NCBI RefSeq assembly: GCF_900499005.1
Contig: NZ_LS991317.1
Coordinates: 416,568 to 459,694, forward strand
DNA: 43,127 bases
Reading direction: 5' to 3'
Source of the DNA: Actinomyces culturomici
GTDB lineage: Bacteria > Actinomycetota > Actinomycetes > Actinomycetales > Actinomycetaceae
The notes below the pieces were generated by a model. The model was not told the origin of the DNA. It searched no databases and saw only the letters and a program-made list of their open reading frames with translations. The position numbers were made by a program, and so were the translations under genes. Of the stretch, positions 36,867 to 43,127 are shown piece by piece; position 1 is the first letter of the stretch, and every line of letters begins with the position of its first letter.

Positions 36867-36910
36867 GCCCGGCCCCGCCCTCGTGCGCATCGACGAGGAC
36901 GGGGCCGGGC
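36867..36910 (-). terminator. Terminator of nrdHIE, containing both arms of the 17-nt motif
   Basis: 18-bp stem (36867-36884 with 36893-36910), one mismatch, 8-nt loop. The right arm contains a perfect copy of the 17-nt motif (36889-36905) and the left arm its partial inverse, so the motif exists here as a complete hairpin. Confidence 0.8.
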
Positions 36911-36931
36911 CCGCGGAACGGGAGGGACGGG

Positions 36932-39088
36932 TCAGAGCATGCAGGAGACGCAGCCGGCGACCTCGGTGCCCTCGAGGGCCATCTGGCGCAGGCGCATGTA
37001 GTAGAGCGTCTTGATGCCCTTGCGCCACGCGTAGATGTACGACTTGTTGATGTCGCGCGTCGTCACGGTGTCGGGGTAGAAGAGCGTGAGCGACAGGCCC
37101 TGGTCGACGTGCTGGGTCGCGACCGCGTAGGTGTCGATGATCTTCTCGGGGCCGACCTCGTAGGCGTCGACGTAGTACTCGAGGTTCTCGTTCGTCATGA
37201 AGGGGGCCGGGTAGTAGACGCGCCCGATCTTCCCCTCCTTGCGGATCTCGATCTTGGAGACGATCGGGTGGATCGACGAGGTCGAGTTGTTGATGTACGA
37301 GATCGAACCGGTCGGCGGGATCGCCTGGAGGTTCTGGTTGTACATGCCGTAGGTCGCGACGTCGGCGGCGAGCGCCTTCCAATCCTCGGGGGTGGGGACG
37401 CGGATCGAGGACTTCGCGAGGAGTTCGCGGCACTTCTCGGTCTTCGGGGTCCAGTCGCCCTCGATGTACTTCGTGAAGTACTCGCCGCTCGCGTACTTCG
37501 AGTCCTCGAAGCCCTCGAAGCGGACGCCGCGCTCCTTCGCGATGAGGCAGGACGCCTTGATCGCCTCGTAGGCGACGGTGAGGAAGTAGATGTTCGTGAA
37601 GTCGAGGGCCTCCTCGGACCCGTACATCACGTGCTCGCGGGCGAGGTAGCCGTGGAGGTTCATCTGGCCGAGGCCGATCGCGTGGCTCATCGCGTTGCCG
37701 CGGGCGATCGACGGGACGGCCTGGATGTCGGAGAGGTCGGAGACGGCGGTGAGGCCGCGGATCGCGGTCTCGATCGTCTTCGAGAAGTCCTCGGAGTCCA
37801 TCGTCTTCGCGATGTTGAGCGACCCGAGGTTGCAGGAGATGTCCTTGCCGACGTGGTCGTAGGAGAGATCGTCGTTGTAGGTCGACGCCTCGGACACCTG
37901 GAGGATCTCGGAGCAGAGGTTCGACATCGTGATGCGGCCCTTGATGGGGTTCGCGCGGTTGACGGTGTCCTCGAAGACGATGTACGGGTAGCCGGACTCG
38001 AACTGGATCTCGGCGAGCGTCTGGAAGAAGCGGCGGGCGTTGATCTTCTTCTTGTGGATGCGCCCGTCGTCGACCATCTCGCGGTACTTCTCGGTCACGG
38101 AGATCTCCGAGAAGGGCACCCCGTAGACGCGCTGCACGTCGTAGGGGCTGAAGAGGTACATGTCCTCGTTGTTGCGGGCGAGCTCGAAGGTGATGTCGGG
38201 GACGACGACGCCGAGGGAGAGGGTCTTGATGCGGATCTTCTCGTCGGCGTTCTCGCGCTTCGTGTCGAGGAAGCTGAGGATGTCGGGGTGGTGGGCGTTG
38301 AGGTAGACGGCGCCCGCGCCCTGGCGCGCGCCGAGCTGGTTCGCGTAGGAGAAGGAGTCCTCGAGGAGCTTCATCACGGGGACGACGCCGCTCGACTGGT
38401 TCTGGATCTTCTTGATGGGGGCGCCGGCCTCGCGGAGGTTCGTCAGCGAGAGGGCGACGCCGCCGCCGCGCTTGGAGAGCTGGAGGGCGGAGTTGATGCC
38501 GCGGGCGATCGACTCCATGTTGTCCTCGATGCGCAGGAGGAAGCAGGAGACGAGTTCGCCCCGCGCCTGCTTGCCGGCGTTGAGGAAGGTGGGGGTGGCC
38601 GGCTGGAAGCGGCCGGTCATCATCTCGTCGACGAGGTTGCTCGCGAGCTGCACGTCGCCGCGCGCGAGGTAGAGGGCGACCATGGTGACGCGGTCCTCGA
38701 AGCGCTCGAGGTAGCGCTTCCCGTCGAAGGTCTTCAGCGTGTACGAGGTGTAGTACTTGAACGCGCCGAGGAAGGTGGGGAAGCGGAACTTGTGGGCGTA
38801 GGCCTGCTTGAAGAGGGCTTTGACGTCGGCGAAGTCGTACTGCTCGAGGACGTTCTTCTCGTAGTACCCCTCGGTGACGAGGTATTCGAGCTTCTCCTCG
38901 AGGTCGTGGAAGAAGACCGTGTTCTGGTTGACGTGCTGGAGGAAGTACTGGCGCGCGGCCTTGCGGTCGGCGTCGAACTGGATGCGGCCCTCGGCGTCGT
39001 AGAGGTTGAGCTGGGCGTTGAGCGAGTGGTAGTCGAGCTCGGGGTCGCTGATGTCCTCTACGCCCGTGTCGGTGAGATTCTCTGCCAA
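36932..39088 (-). CDS. nrdE: Class Ib ribonucleotide reductase large subunit NrdE
   Basis: A 718-residue catalytic subunit reducing ribonucleoside diphosphates. Family motifs are visible: NLCSEILQ and SCNLGSLN (active-site cysteine region), [20 protein letters not shown], and the C-terminal redox CVSCML, reduced by NrdH. There is no N-terminal ATP-cone, as expected for class Ib. ATG 39088 overlaps the nrdI end by 31 nt. It is the last gene of nrdHIE and is followed by a strong terminator; nrdF is absent here and lies at 18220-19182. Confidence 0.97.
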   Translation of the reverse strand: MAENLTDTGVEDISDPELDYHSLNAQLNLYDAEGRIQFDADRKAARQYFLQHVNQNTVFFHDLEEKLEYLVTEGYYEKNVLEQYDFADVKALFKQAYAHKFRFPTFLGAFKYYTSYTLKTFDGKRYLERFEDRVTMVALYLARGDVQLASNLVDEMMTGRFQPATPTFLNAGKQARGELVSCFLLRIEDNMESIARGINSALQLSKRGGGVALSLTNLREAGAPIKKIQNQSSGVVPVMKLLEDSFSYANQLGARQGAGAVYLNAHHPDILSFLDTKRENADEKIRIKTLSLGVVVPDITFELARNNEDMYLFSPYDVQRVYGVPFSEISVTEKYREMVDDGRIHKKKINARRFFQTLAEIQFESGYPYIVFEDTVNRANPIKGRITMSNLCSEILQVSEASTYNDDLSYDHVGKDISCNLGSLNIAKTMDSEDFSKTIETAIRGLTAVSDLSDIQAVPSIARGNAMSHAIGLGQMNLHGYLAREHVMYGSEEALDFTNIYFLTVAYEAIKASCLIAKERGVRFEGFEDSKYASGEYFTKYIEGDWTPKTEKCRELLAKSSIRVPTPEDWKALAADVATYGMYNQNLQAIPPTGSISYINNSTSSIHPIVSKIEIRKEGKIGRVYYPAPFMTNENLEYYVDAYEVGPEKIIDTYAVATQHVDQGLSLTLFYPDTVTTRDINKSYIYAWRKGIKTLYYMRLRQMALEGTEVAGCVSCML

Positions 39089-39474
39089 AACTCTTCCAGT
39101 CCTTTACGAACTCGGGAGACGTCCTCGGGCGTGCCGAGGAGCTCGAACTTGTACATGTGGGGGACGCCCAGCTTCGCTGAAACGATATCGCCTGCAAGGC
39201 AGTATGCCGTGCCGAAGTTCGTGTTGCCCGACGAGATGACGCCCACGCAGTGGCGCCGGTTCTCCGGGTCGTTGAGGAAGGCGATCACCTGCTTGGGGAC
39301 CGCTCCCTTGAGGTTGCCGCCGCCGTAGGTCGGGGTGATGAGGACGTACGGCTCGTCGACGTGGAGGGCGGGGCCGGACTTGCGCAGGGGGATCCGCTCG
39401 GCGGGCAGGCCGAGCTTGTCGACGAAGCGCGTCGTGTTGTTCGTCGCCGATGAGAAGTAGACGACCTTCGGCAT
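39058..39474 (-). CDS. nrdI: NrdI flavodoxin-like activator of class Ib ribonucleotide reductase
   Basis: 138 residues. This flavoprotein supplies the oxidant that builds the dimanganese-tyrosyl radical cofactor in NrdF. FMN-binding segments are visible: [15 protein letters not shown] near 7-21, TPTYGGG, and [15 protein letters not shown] 39474 follows AGGGGA. The ORF overlaps nrdE by 31 nt. Confidence 0.95.
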   Translation of the reverse strand: MPKVVYFSSATNNTTRFVDKLGLPAERIPLRKSGPALHVDEPYVLITPTYGGGNLKGAVPKQVIAFLNDPENRRHCVGVISSGNTNFGTAYCLAGDIVSAKLGVPHMYKFELLGTPEDVSRVRKGLEEFWQRISPTRA

Positions 39475-39499
39475 GGGTGTCCCCTTCGTTTGTCTGTCG

Positions 39500-39516
39500 A
39501 TCGACGAGGCCGGGAG
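39500..39516 (+). repeat. 17-nt dispersed motif, copy h (two mismatches)
   Basis: ATCGACGAGGCCGGGAG in the nrdH-nrdI spacer, followed about 45 nt later by CGGGGAGG, as for other copies. Confidence 0.5.
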
Positions 39517-39570
39517 GTCTCGGACGTGAGTCGTCCCGGTCGCCTGGCGGCGGCCGGGACGGGGAGGGGA

Positions 39571-39831
39571 TCAGGCCTGGCCGACGGCGAGGGGCGCCGC
39601 GGCAGCGGCGGCGGCCGCGGCCTTGATGCGGTCGGGGCGGAAGCCGGACCAGTGGTCGGCGCCGGCCATGACGACGGGGGCCTGCTGGTATCCGAGGCCC
39701 TTGATGAAGTCGAGGGCCTCGGCGTCCTCGGTGACGTCGATCTTCCGGTAGTCGAGGCCCTGCTTGTCGAGGGCGCGGTAGGTCGCGTCGCACTGGGGGC
39801 AGCGGGGCTTGGAGTAGACGGTGATCGTCAT
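39571..39831 (-). CDS. nrdH: NrdH glutaredoxin-like redoxin
   Basis: An 86-residue thioredoxin-fold electron donor to NrdE. The active site is C11-P-Q-C14, with the NrdH signature WSGFRPD near the end; the C-terminus carries a run of alanines (nine), unusually long. ATG 39831 is preceded by AGGAG 5-6 nt upstream. First gene of nrdHIE, downstream of tandem NrdR boxes. Confidence 0.96.
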   Translation of the reverse strand: MTITVYSKPRCPQCDATYRALDKQGLDYRKIDVTEDAEALDFIKGLGYQQAPVVMAGADHWSGFRPDRIKAAAAAAAAAPLAVGQA

Positions 39832-39927
39832 CGGGCTCTCCTGTGTGAGGGTGCGGGGGATCCGGCTTTTCGAGTCGGGATCCCGTCGGGAAGTCGCGTT
39901 TCGGAGCTCTCCTCCGAAGATGAATCA

Positions 39928-39943
39928 ACACTACACCTCGTGG
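39928..39943. promoter_or_regulatory. NrdR box 1 (degenerate)
   Basis: ACACTACACCTCGTGG agrees with the ends of the NrdR consensus (ACAC...GTG). It is centred 32 bp from box 2, the usual three-turn spacing. Confidence 0.6.
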
Positions 39944-39959
39944 CGATCGGGGGCCACGG

Positions 39960-39975
39960 ACACAAGATGTTGTGT
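39960..39975. promoter_or_regulatory. NrdR box 2 (near-consensus)
   Basis: ACACAAGATGTTGTGT, an almost perfect palindrome and a close match to the NrdR consensus. NrdR represses ribonucleotide reductase genes when (d)ATP is ample. Confidence 0.85.
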
Positions 39976-40199
39976 TTCTCGTCCCGTGGTGACGGGGCTG
40001 TGGATAGGGGTCGGCGGGCGGTGGGGACGGGGTGTGGAACGGGTGTGGACGGACGCCTTCAGGGTCTCTCGGACCGTGGGCATGTGGGTCCGCGGGGTCG
40101 TCGTGCGCGGCCAGATTCCGCGGAAAACTACACGCGTGTGATTCTCCCCGGTTCCGTCCACAGGTGTGCACAGTGAATACTCACAACGGTGCACAACCC

Positions 40200-40218
40200 T
40201 GTGGATAACTGTGGATAA
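40200..40218 (-). promoter_or_regulatory. Two adjacent perfect DnaA boxes upstream of nrdHIE
   Basis: TGTGGATAA at 40200-40208 and 40210-40218, one helical turn apart. Near-matches flank them (TGTGGATAG at 39999; several GTGTGGA and GTGCACA). The 39832-40433 gap of about 600 nt has no gene; it holds these boxes, the NrdR boxes and repeat locus 5. Confidence 0.6.
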
Positions 40219-40321
40219 GGGGTGTGGACGACGCTCCGAAATCGCCGACGAACTCGGCGTGTCGCACCCGCCTGCCCCCCATATTCAGTGCCCCGTCCCC
40301 TACATCCGGAGTCCCCCTCGC

Positions 40322-40380
40322 CGAGAGCATTACCTTCGCGCGTCGAAAGCATCACCTTGCTCCGCCGAGGGGATCTCCTC
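40322..40380 (+). repeat. 22-nt repeat family, locus 5 (two units plus terminal block)
   Basis: Units at 40322-40343 and 40344-40365, then CGAGGGGATCTCCTC. It lies about 50 nt beyond the 3' end of the uracil-DNA glycosylase gene. Confidence 0.88.
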
Positions 40381-40433
40381 CCCTCGTCCGACGCGCCGCC
40401 CCGGCCTCGTGAGCGCCCCGAGCAGCGCTGCGG

Positions 40434-41216
40434 CTAGCCGGCGAGGACGATCGCCCGGGCGAGCACCTCGTCGAGCATCGCGGGCGTGAGCTTGCCCGTG
40501 TACGTGTTCTGCGGGCTCGGGTGGTAGAGGCCGAGGATCCGCAGGACGCGGCCGTCCTCGTCGATGATCTCGACCTCGGCGCCGTGGGCGAACTTCGGGC
40601 GCGGGGTCGGGATCGCGAACCCCTGCTCGGCGAGGGCCGCCAGGGTCGCGTTCCACGCGAAGCCCCCGAGCATGATGAGGACCCGCGCCTGCTCCAGCAG
40701 GGCGAGTTCGCGCGCGAAGAACGGGGCGCAGGCGCGCTTCTCCTCGCCGCTCGGCTTGTTCGCCGGCGGGACGCAGCGCACCGGGCACGTGAGTCGGGCG
40801 CCGAGGAGCTCGAGCCCGTCGCCGTACCCCGTCGACGCCGCCTGATTGGCGAGGCCCGCGCGATGCAGGCCGGCGTGGAGGAAGTCCCCCGAAGGATCGC
40901 CGGTGAACATCCGGCCCGTCCGGTTCGACCCGTTCGCGCCGGGCGCGAGACCAACGAGGACGATGCGCGCGTCCGCCGGGCCGTTCGGCGGGACGGGGCG
41001 CCGCCAGAAGTCTTCGGGCGCGAGGTCCCCGTGGAGTCGGACCGCCCCGCCCTCGCGCCAGTCGACGAGCCGCGGGCACGCCCGGCACGACACCATGAGT
41101 GCGTCGAGCTCCTCGAGGTCGCGCGCCTGGGCGGCTCTCGAGGGCGCGGTCCGGGCGGCCCGATCCTCGGGGGATCCGGGCGCGGGGACGACGAACGGCG
41201 GGAAAGGAGCGGCCAT
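40434..41216 (-). CDS. Uracil-DNA glycosylase, UdgB (family 5)-like
   Basis: A 260-residue DNA repair enzyme removing uracil and other deaminated bases. Motif 1 is GLAPGANGSNRTGRMFTGDPSG, lacking the polar catalytic Asp/Asn of families 1-2, as in UdgB; motif 2 is GLYHPSPQNTYTGKL. Iron-sulphur cysteines are in VSCRACPRLV and in LTCPVRCVPPANKP. ATG 41216 is 6 nt after TAGACT (leaderless). About 40 N-terminal residues precede the first cysteine motif. Confidence 0.92.
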   Translation of the reverse strand: MAAPFPPFVVPAPGSPEDRAARTAPSRAAQARDLEELDALMVSCRACPRLVDWREGGAVRLHGDLAPEDFWRRPVPPNGPADARIVLVGLAPGANGSNRTGRMFTGDPSGDFLHAGLHRAGLANQAASTGYGDGLELLGARLTCPVRCVPPANKPSGEEKRACAPFFARELALLEQARVLIMLGGFAWNATLAALAEQGFAIPTPRPKFAHGAEVEIIDEDGRVLRILGLYHPSPQNTYTGKLTPAMLDEVLARAIVLAG

Positions 41217-41222
41217 GCCCGC

Positions 41223-41228
41223 AGTCTA
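41223..41228 (-). promoter_or_regulatory. -10 box of the uracil-DNA glycosylase gene
   Basis: TAGACT, 6 nt before ATG 41216; leaderless pattern. Confidence 0.5.
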
Positions 41229-41299
41229 GGAGCGGGGGCGGTCGGGCAGGCCCCGACGACGCCCGAGGCTCGGGACGGTCGCTCCGCCTCCGCGCCCCC

Positions 41300-43030
41300 T
41301 CAGCACTCGACGACGTTGACGGCGAGCCCGCCCGCCGAGGTCTCCTTGTACTTCGAGAGCATGTCGTTGCCGGTCTGGCGCATGGTCTCGATGACCGCGT
41401 CGAAGGACACCTGGTGGCGCCCGTCCGACCAGAGGGCCATGCGCGCCGCGTTGATCGCCTTCACGGCGGCGATCGCGTTGCGCTCGATGCAGGGGATCTG
41501 GACGAGCCCGGCGACCGGGTCGCAGGTGAGCCCGAGGGAGTGCTCCATCGCGATCTCGGCCGCGTTCTCCACCTGCTCCGGGGTTCCGCCGAGCGCCTCG
41601 GCGAGTCCCGCCGCCGCCATCGCGGAGGCCGATCCGACCTCGCCCTGGCAGCCGACCTCGGCGCCGGCGATCGACGCGTTCGTCTTGATGAGCGCCCCGA
41701 TGGCGGTCGCCGCGAGGAGGAAGTCGTGGACGGCGCGGCGGCGGCGCTCGCGGGCCTCACCGTGGGCGGCCCGATCCCCCGCGCCGATCGACGAGGGCGG
41801 GGCGGCGAGTCGGATCCGGGCGAGCGGGGCCTCCGCCCTGCTCGCCTCGCAGGGCCCGGAGGCCGCGCCGATGGAGGCGCCGGCCTCCGGGCAGTAGGAG
41901 ACGAGGTAGCCGAGGACCGCGGGGACGACGCCCGCCGCCCCGTTGGTCGGGGCGGTGACGATGCGGTGGCCGGCGGCGTTCTCCTCGTTGACGGCGAGGG
42001 CGAAGAGGTTCACCCAGTCCATCGCCCGCATCGGGTCCTCAGGCGTGGAGGCCCAGGCGGACCCGGGCGCAGGCGTGCCGCCGGAGGCGGCGCGCTCGGC
42101 GAGCTTGAGGGCGAGGGCGCGGGCACGCCTCGGCACATCGAGGCCCCCGGGGAGGATCCCGGTCGCGGACGTGCCGGCGTCGATGCAGTCGAACATCGTG
42201 TCGGCGATGGCGTCGAGGTAGGCGTCGACCTCGGCGGGCGCGCGGACGGACTCCTCGTTGCGGCGGACGAGCGCGGAGACGCCGAGTCCGCTGCGCCGGC
42301 ACTCCTCGAGGAGCTGCGCGCCCGACGCGAAGGGGTGCGGCGCGGGCACGTCGTGCGCGTCGCCGGACCTCCCGGTCGCAAGCGAGGCGACCTCCGGGTG
42401 ATCGGGGTCGTCGTTCGTCTGGACCATGACGAACCCGCCGCCGACCGAGTAGTAGGTGCGCGTGAGGATCACGGGCCCGGCCGCCTCCGACCCGGCGGAT
42501 CCGGGCGCCCCGGCCTCGTCGATCGGACCGCGGGCGGTGAGCGTGAGCGCGTTGACGTGGTAGGGGAGGACCGTGCGCGGGAGGAAGCGGATGTCGCGCG
42601 CGACGTCGAGGGGGACCGAGCGGCCGCCGGGCAGCGGGAGGGCGCCGGTGCCGGCGATCGTCGGGAGGAGGCCCTCGACCTCGGCGATGGTGACGGTTTC
42701 GGGCGCGTAGCCGGCGAGCCCGAGGAGGACCGCCCGGTCGGTGTCGTGCCCGCGGCCGGTCGCGCCGAGCGAGCCGAAGAGGTCGATCTCGAGGCGCGCG
42801 GGCGCGGGCAGGGTCGCGAGTTCACCCGTGAAGTCGAGGCCGGCGCGCATCGGGCCGACCGTGTGCGAGGACGATGGGCCGATCCCGATGCGGAACATGT
42901 CGAAGACGGAGAGCGGGTGCGGCGCGGCCGAGGCGGGCACCTCGCCCGACACGAGCGCCGCGGGGGTGGGCGCGCCCGGGTCGTAGCGGTCGGGGGTCGC
43001 CCGATCGAGGGCCGAGAGGTCGGAAGTCAT
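41300..43030 (-). CDS. sdaA: L-serine ammonia-lyase (iron-sulphur type), with two extra segments
   Basis: 576 residues, longer than the roughly 450-470 usual for single-chain enzymes that deaminate L-serine to pyruvate. The beta domain ([20 protein letters not shown]) is followed by the alpha domain ([55 protein letters not shown] with cluster cysteines). Extra residues lie at about 165-182 ([19 protein letters not shown]) and 385-430 ([11 protein letters not shown] ... [10 protein letters not shown]); each spans a perfect copy of the 17-nt motif. ATG 43030 is 7 nt after CACAAT; an ATG at 43039 is the alternative. Conserved catalytic regions look intact. Confidence 0.92.
   Translation of the reverse strand: MTSDLSALDRATPDRYDPGAPTPAALVSGEVPASAAPHPLSVFDMFRIGIGPSSSHTVGPMRAGLDFTGELATLPAPARLEIDLFGSLGATGRGHDTDRAVLLGLAGYAPETVTIAEVEGLLPTIAGTGALPLPGGRSVPLDVARDIRFLPRTVLPYHVNALTLTARGPIDEAGAPGSAGSEAAGPVILTRTYYSVGGGFVMVQTNDDPDHPEVASLATGRSGDAHDVPAPHPFASGAQLLEECRRSGLGVSALVRRNEESVRAPAEVDAYLDAIADTMFDCIDAGTSATGILPGGLDVPRRARALALKLAERAASGGTPAPGSAWASTPEDPMRAMDWVNLFALAVNEENAAGHRIVTAPTNGAAGVVPAVLGYLVSYCPEAGASIGAASGPCEASRAEAPLARIRLAAPPSSIGAGDRAAHGEARERRRRAVHDFLLAATAIGALIKTNASIAGAEVGCQGEVGSASAMAAAGLAEALGGTPEQVENAAEIAMEHSLGLTCDPVAGLVQIPCIERNAIAAVKAINAARMALWSDGRHQVSFDAVIETMRQTGNDMLSKYKETSAGGLAVNVVEC
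41787..41803 (+). repeat. 17-nt dispersed motif, copy i (perfect, inside sdaA)
   Basis: Read on the coding strand as part of APPSSIGAG within the longer extra segment of the serine dehydratase. Confidence 0.8.
42507..42523 (-). repeat. 17-nt dispersed motif, copy j (perfect, inside sdaA)
   Basis: Coding-strand ATCGACGAGGCCGGGGC is translated IDEAG, the same reading frame as copy f in the RNase HI fusion. Confidence 0.8.
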
Positions 43031-43037
43031 GGGGACC

Positions 43038-43043
43038 ATTGTG
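43038..43043 (-). promoter_or_regulatory. -10-like box of sdaA
   Basis: CACAAT, 7 nt before ATG 43030. Confidence 0.35.
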
Positions 43044-43061
43044 CCCGGTCGCGGGCTCTCG

Positions 43062-43078
43062 TTCGACGAGGTCGGGGC
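43062..43078 (+). repeat. 17-nt dispersed motif, copy k (one mismatch)
   Basis: TTCGACGAGGTCGGGGC, followed by a GGGCCGC hairpin and CCCGGGGAGG. The block is shared with the one starting at 19314. Confidence 0.7.
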
Positions 43079-43127
43079 GGTGCGCTCGCGGGCCGCGCGG
43101 CGGCCCGGGGAGGGGACGGGTCCGAGC

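Noticed and set aside
39832-40433. Chromosomal origin (oriC)
   Set aside because: Only two perfect DnaA boxes, no AT-rich unwinding region, and no dnaA, dnaN or rpmH nearby; a regulatory cluster for nrdHIE is the simpler reading.

Overview
The window is very GC-rich DNA from an actinobacterium. Gene content and order point to Actinomycetaceae (Actinomyces/Schaalia-like); the genus is an inference. The strongest evidence is the origin-proximal actinobacterial cell-division/signalling block in its usual order: ppiA, rhomboid protease, crgA, DUF881 protein, class E sortase, small membrane protein, pabA/trpG, then on the opposite strand fhaA-fhaB-pstP-ftsW/rodA-pbpA-pknA-pknB.

Layout. 1-2.6 kb: the edge of a possible transposase, a HAD phosphatase, a helical-repeat membrane protein and a cyclophilin. 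2.6-6.8 kb: rhomboid, crgA and the DUF881-sortase-pabA run. 6.9-16.0 kb: the seven-gene Ser/Thr kinase, phosphatase, FHA and peptidoglycan-synthesis operon (minus strand, mostly overlapping stop/start codons). 16.1-17.9 kb: a lower-GC AAA ATPase gene preceded by a perfect 21-bp inverted repeat. 17.9-24.4 kb: ybjQ-like gene, nrdF, an S33 peptidase, azlCD, RNase HI fused to an NTF2-like domain, a shortened amidohydrolase with a 47-codon companion, and an acylphosphatase. 24.5-30.4 kb: a duplicated VOC-like protein, a lower-GC Fic gene also preceded by a long inverted repeat, an S9 oligopeptidase and a patatin. 30.4-36.6 kb: a MacB-like ABC exporter, a COG3044 ATPase and a DUF4190 membrane protein. 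36.9-40.4 kb: nrdHIE with tandem NrdR boxes and DnaA boxes upstream. 40.4-43.1 kb: family-5-like uracil-DNA glycosylase and an unusually long L-serine dehydratase.

How genes work together. PknA/PknB, PstP, FhaA/FhaB, CrgA, the SEDS protein and PbpA form one module coupling protein phosphorylation to septal or polar wall growth. NrdH, NrdI, NrdE and NrdF make up a complete class Ib ribonucleotide reductase, but nrdF lies about 18 kb from nrdHIE.

The most unusual content is not in the genes. Several short dispersed repeat families run through the window: (i) 22/23-nt tandem units ending in CGAGGGGATCT at five loci; (ii) a 17-nt motif ATCGACGAGGNCGGGGC, about eleven copies, mostly beyond the 3' ends of minus-strand genes but also inside coding regions where it coincides with extra residues (sdaA, RNase HI linker), resembling the intragenic palindromic elements known from Rickettsia; (iii) two 81-bp imperfect palindromes; (iv) a palindrome carrying 19-bp direct repeats. 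Many genes start 6-7 nt after a TANNNT-like -10 box, which suggests widespread leaderless transcription and helps decide starts.
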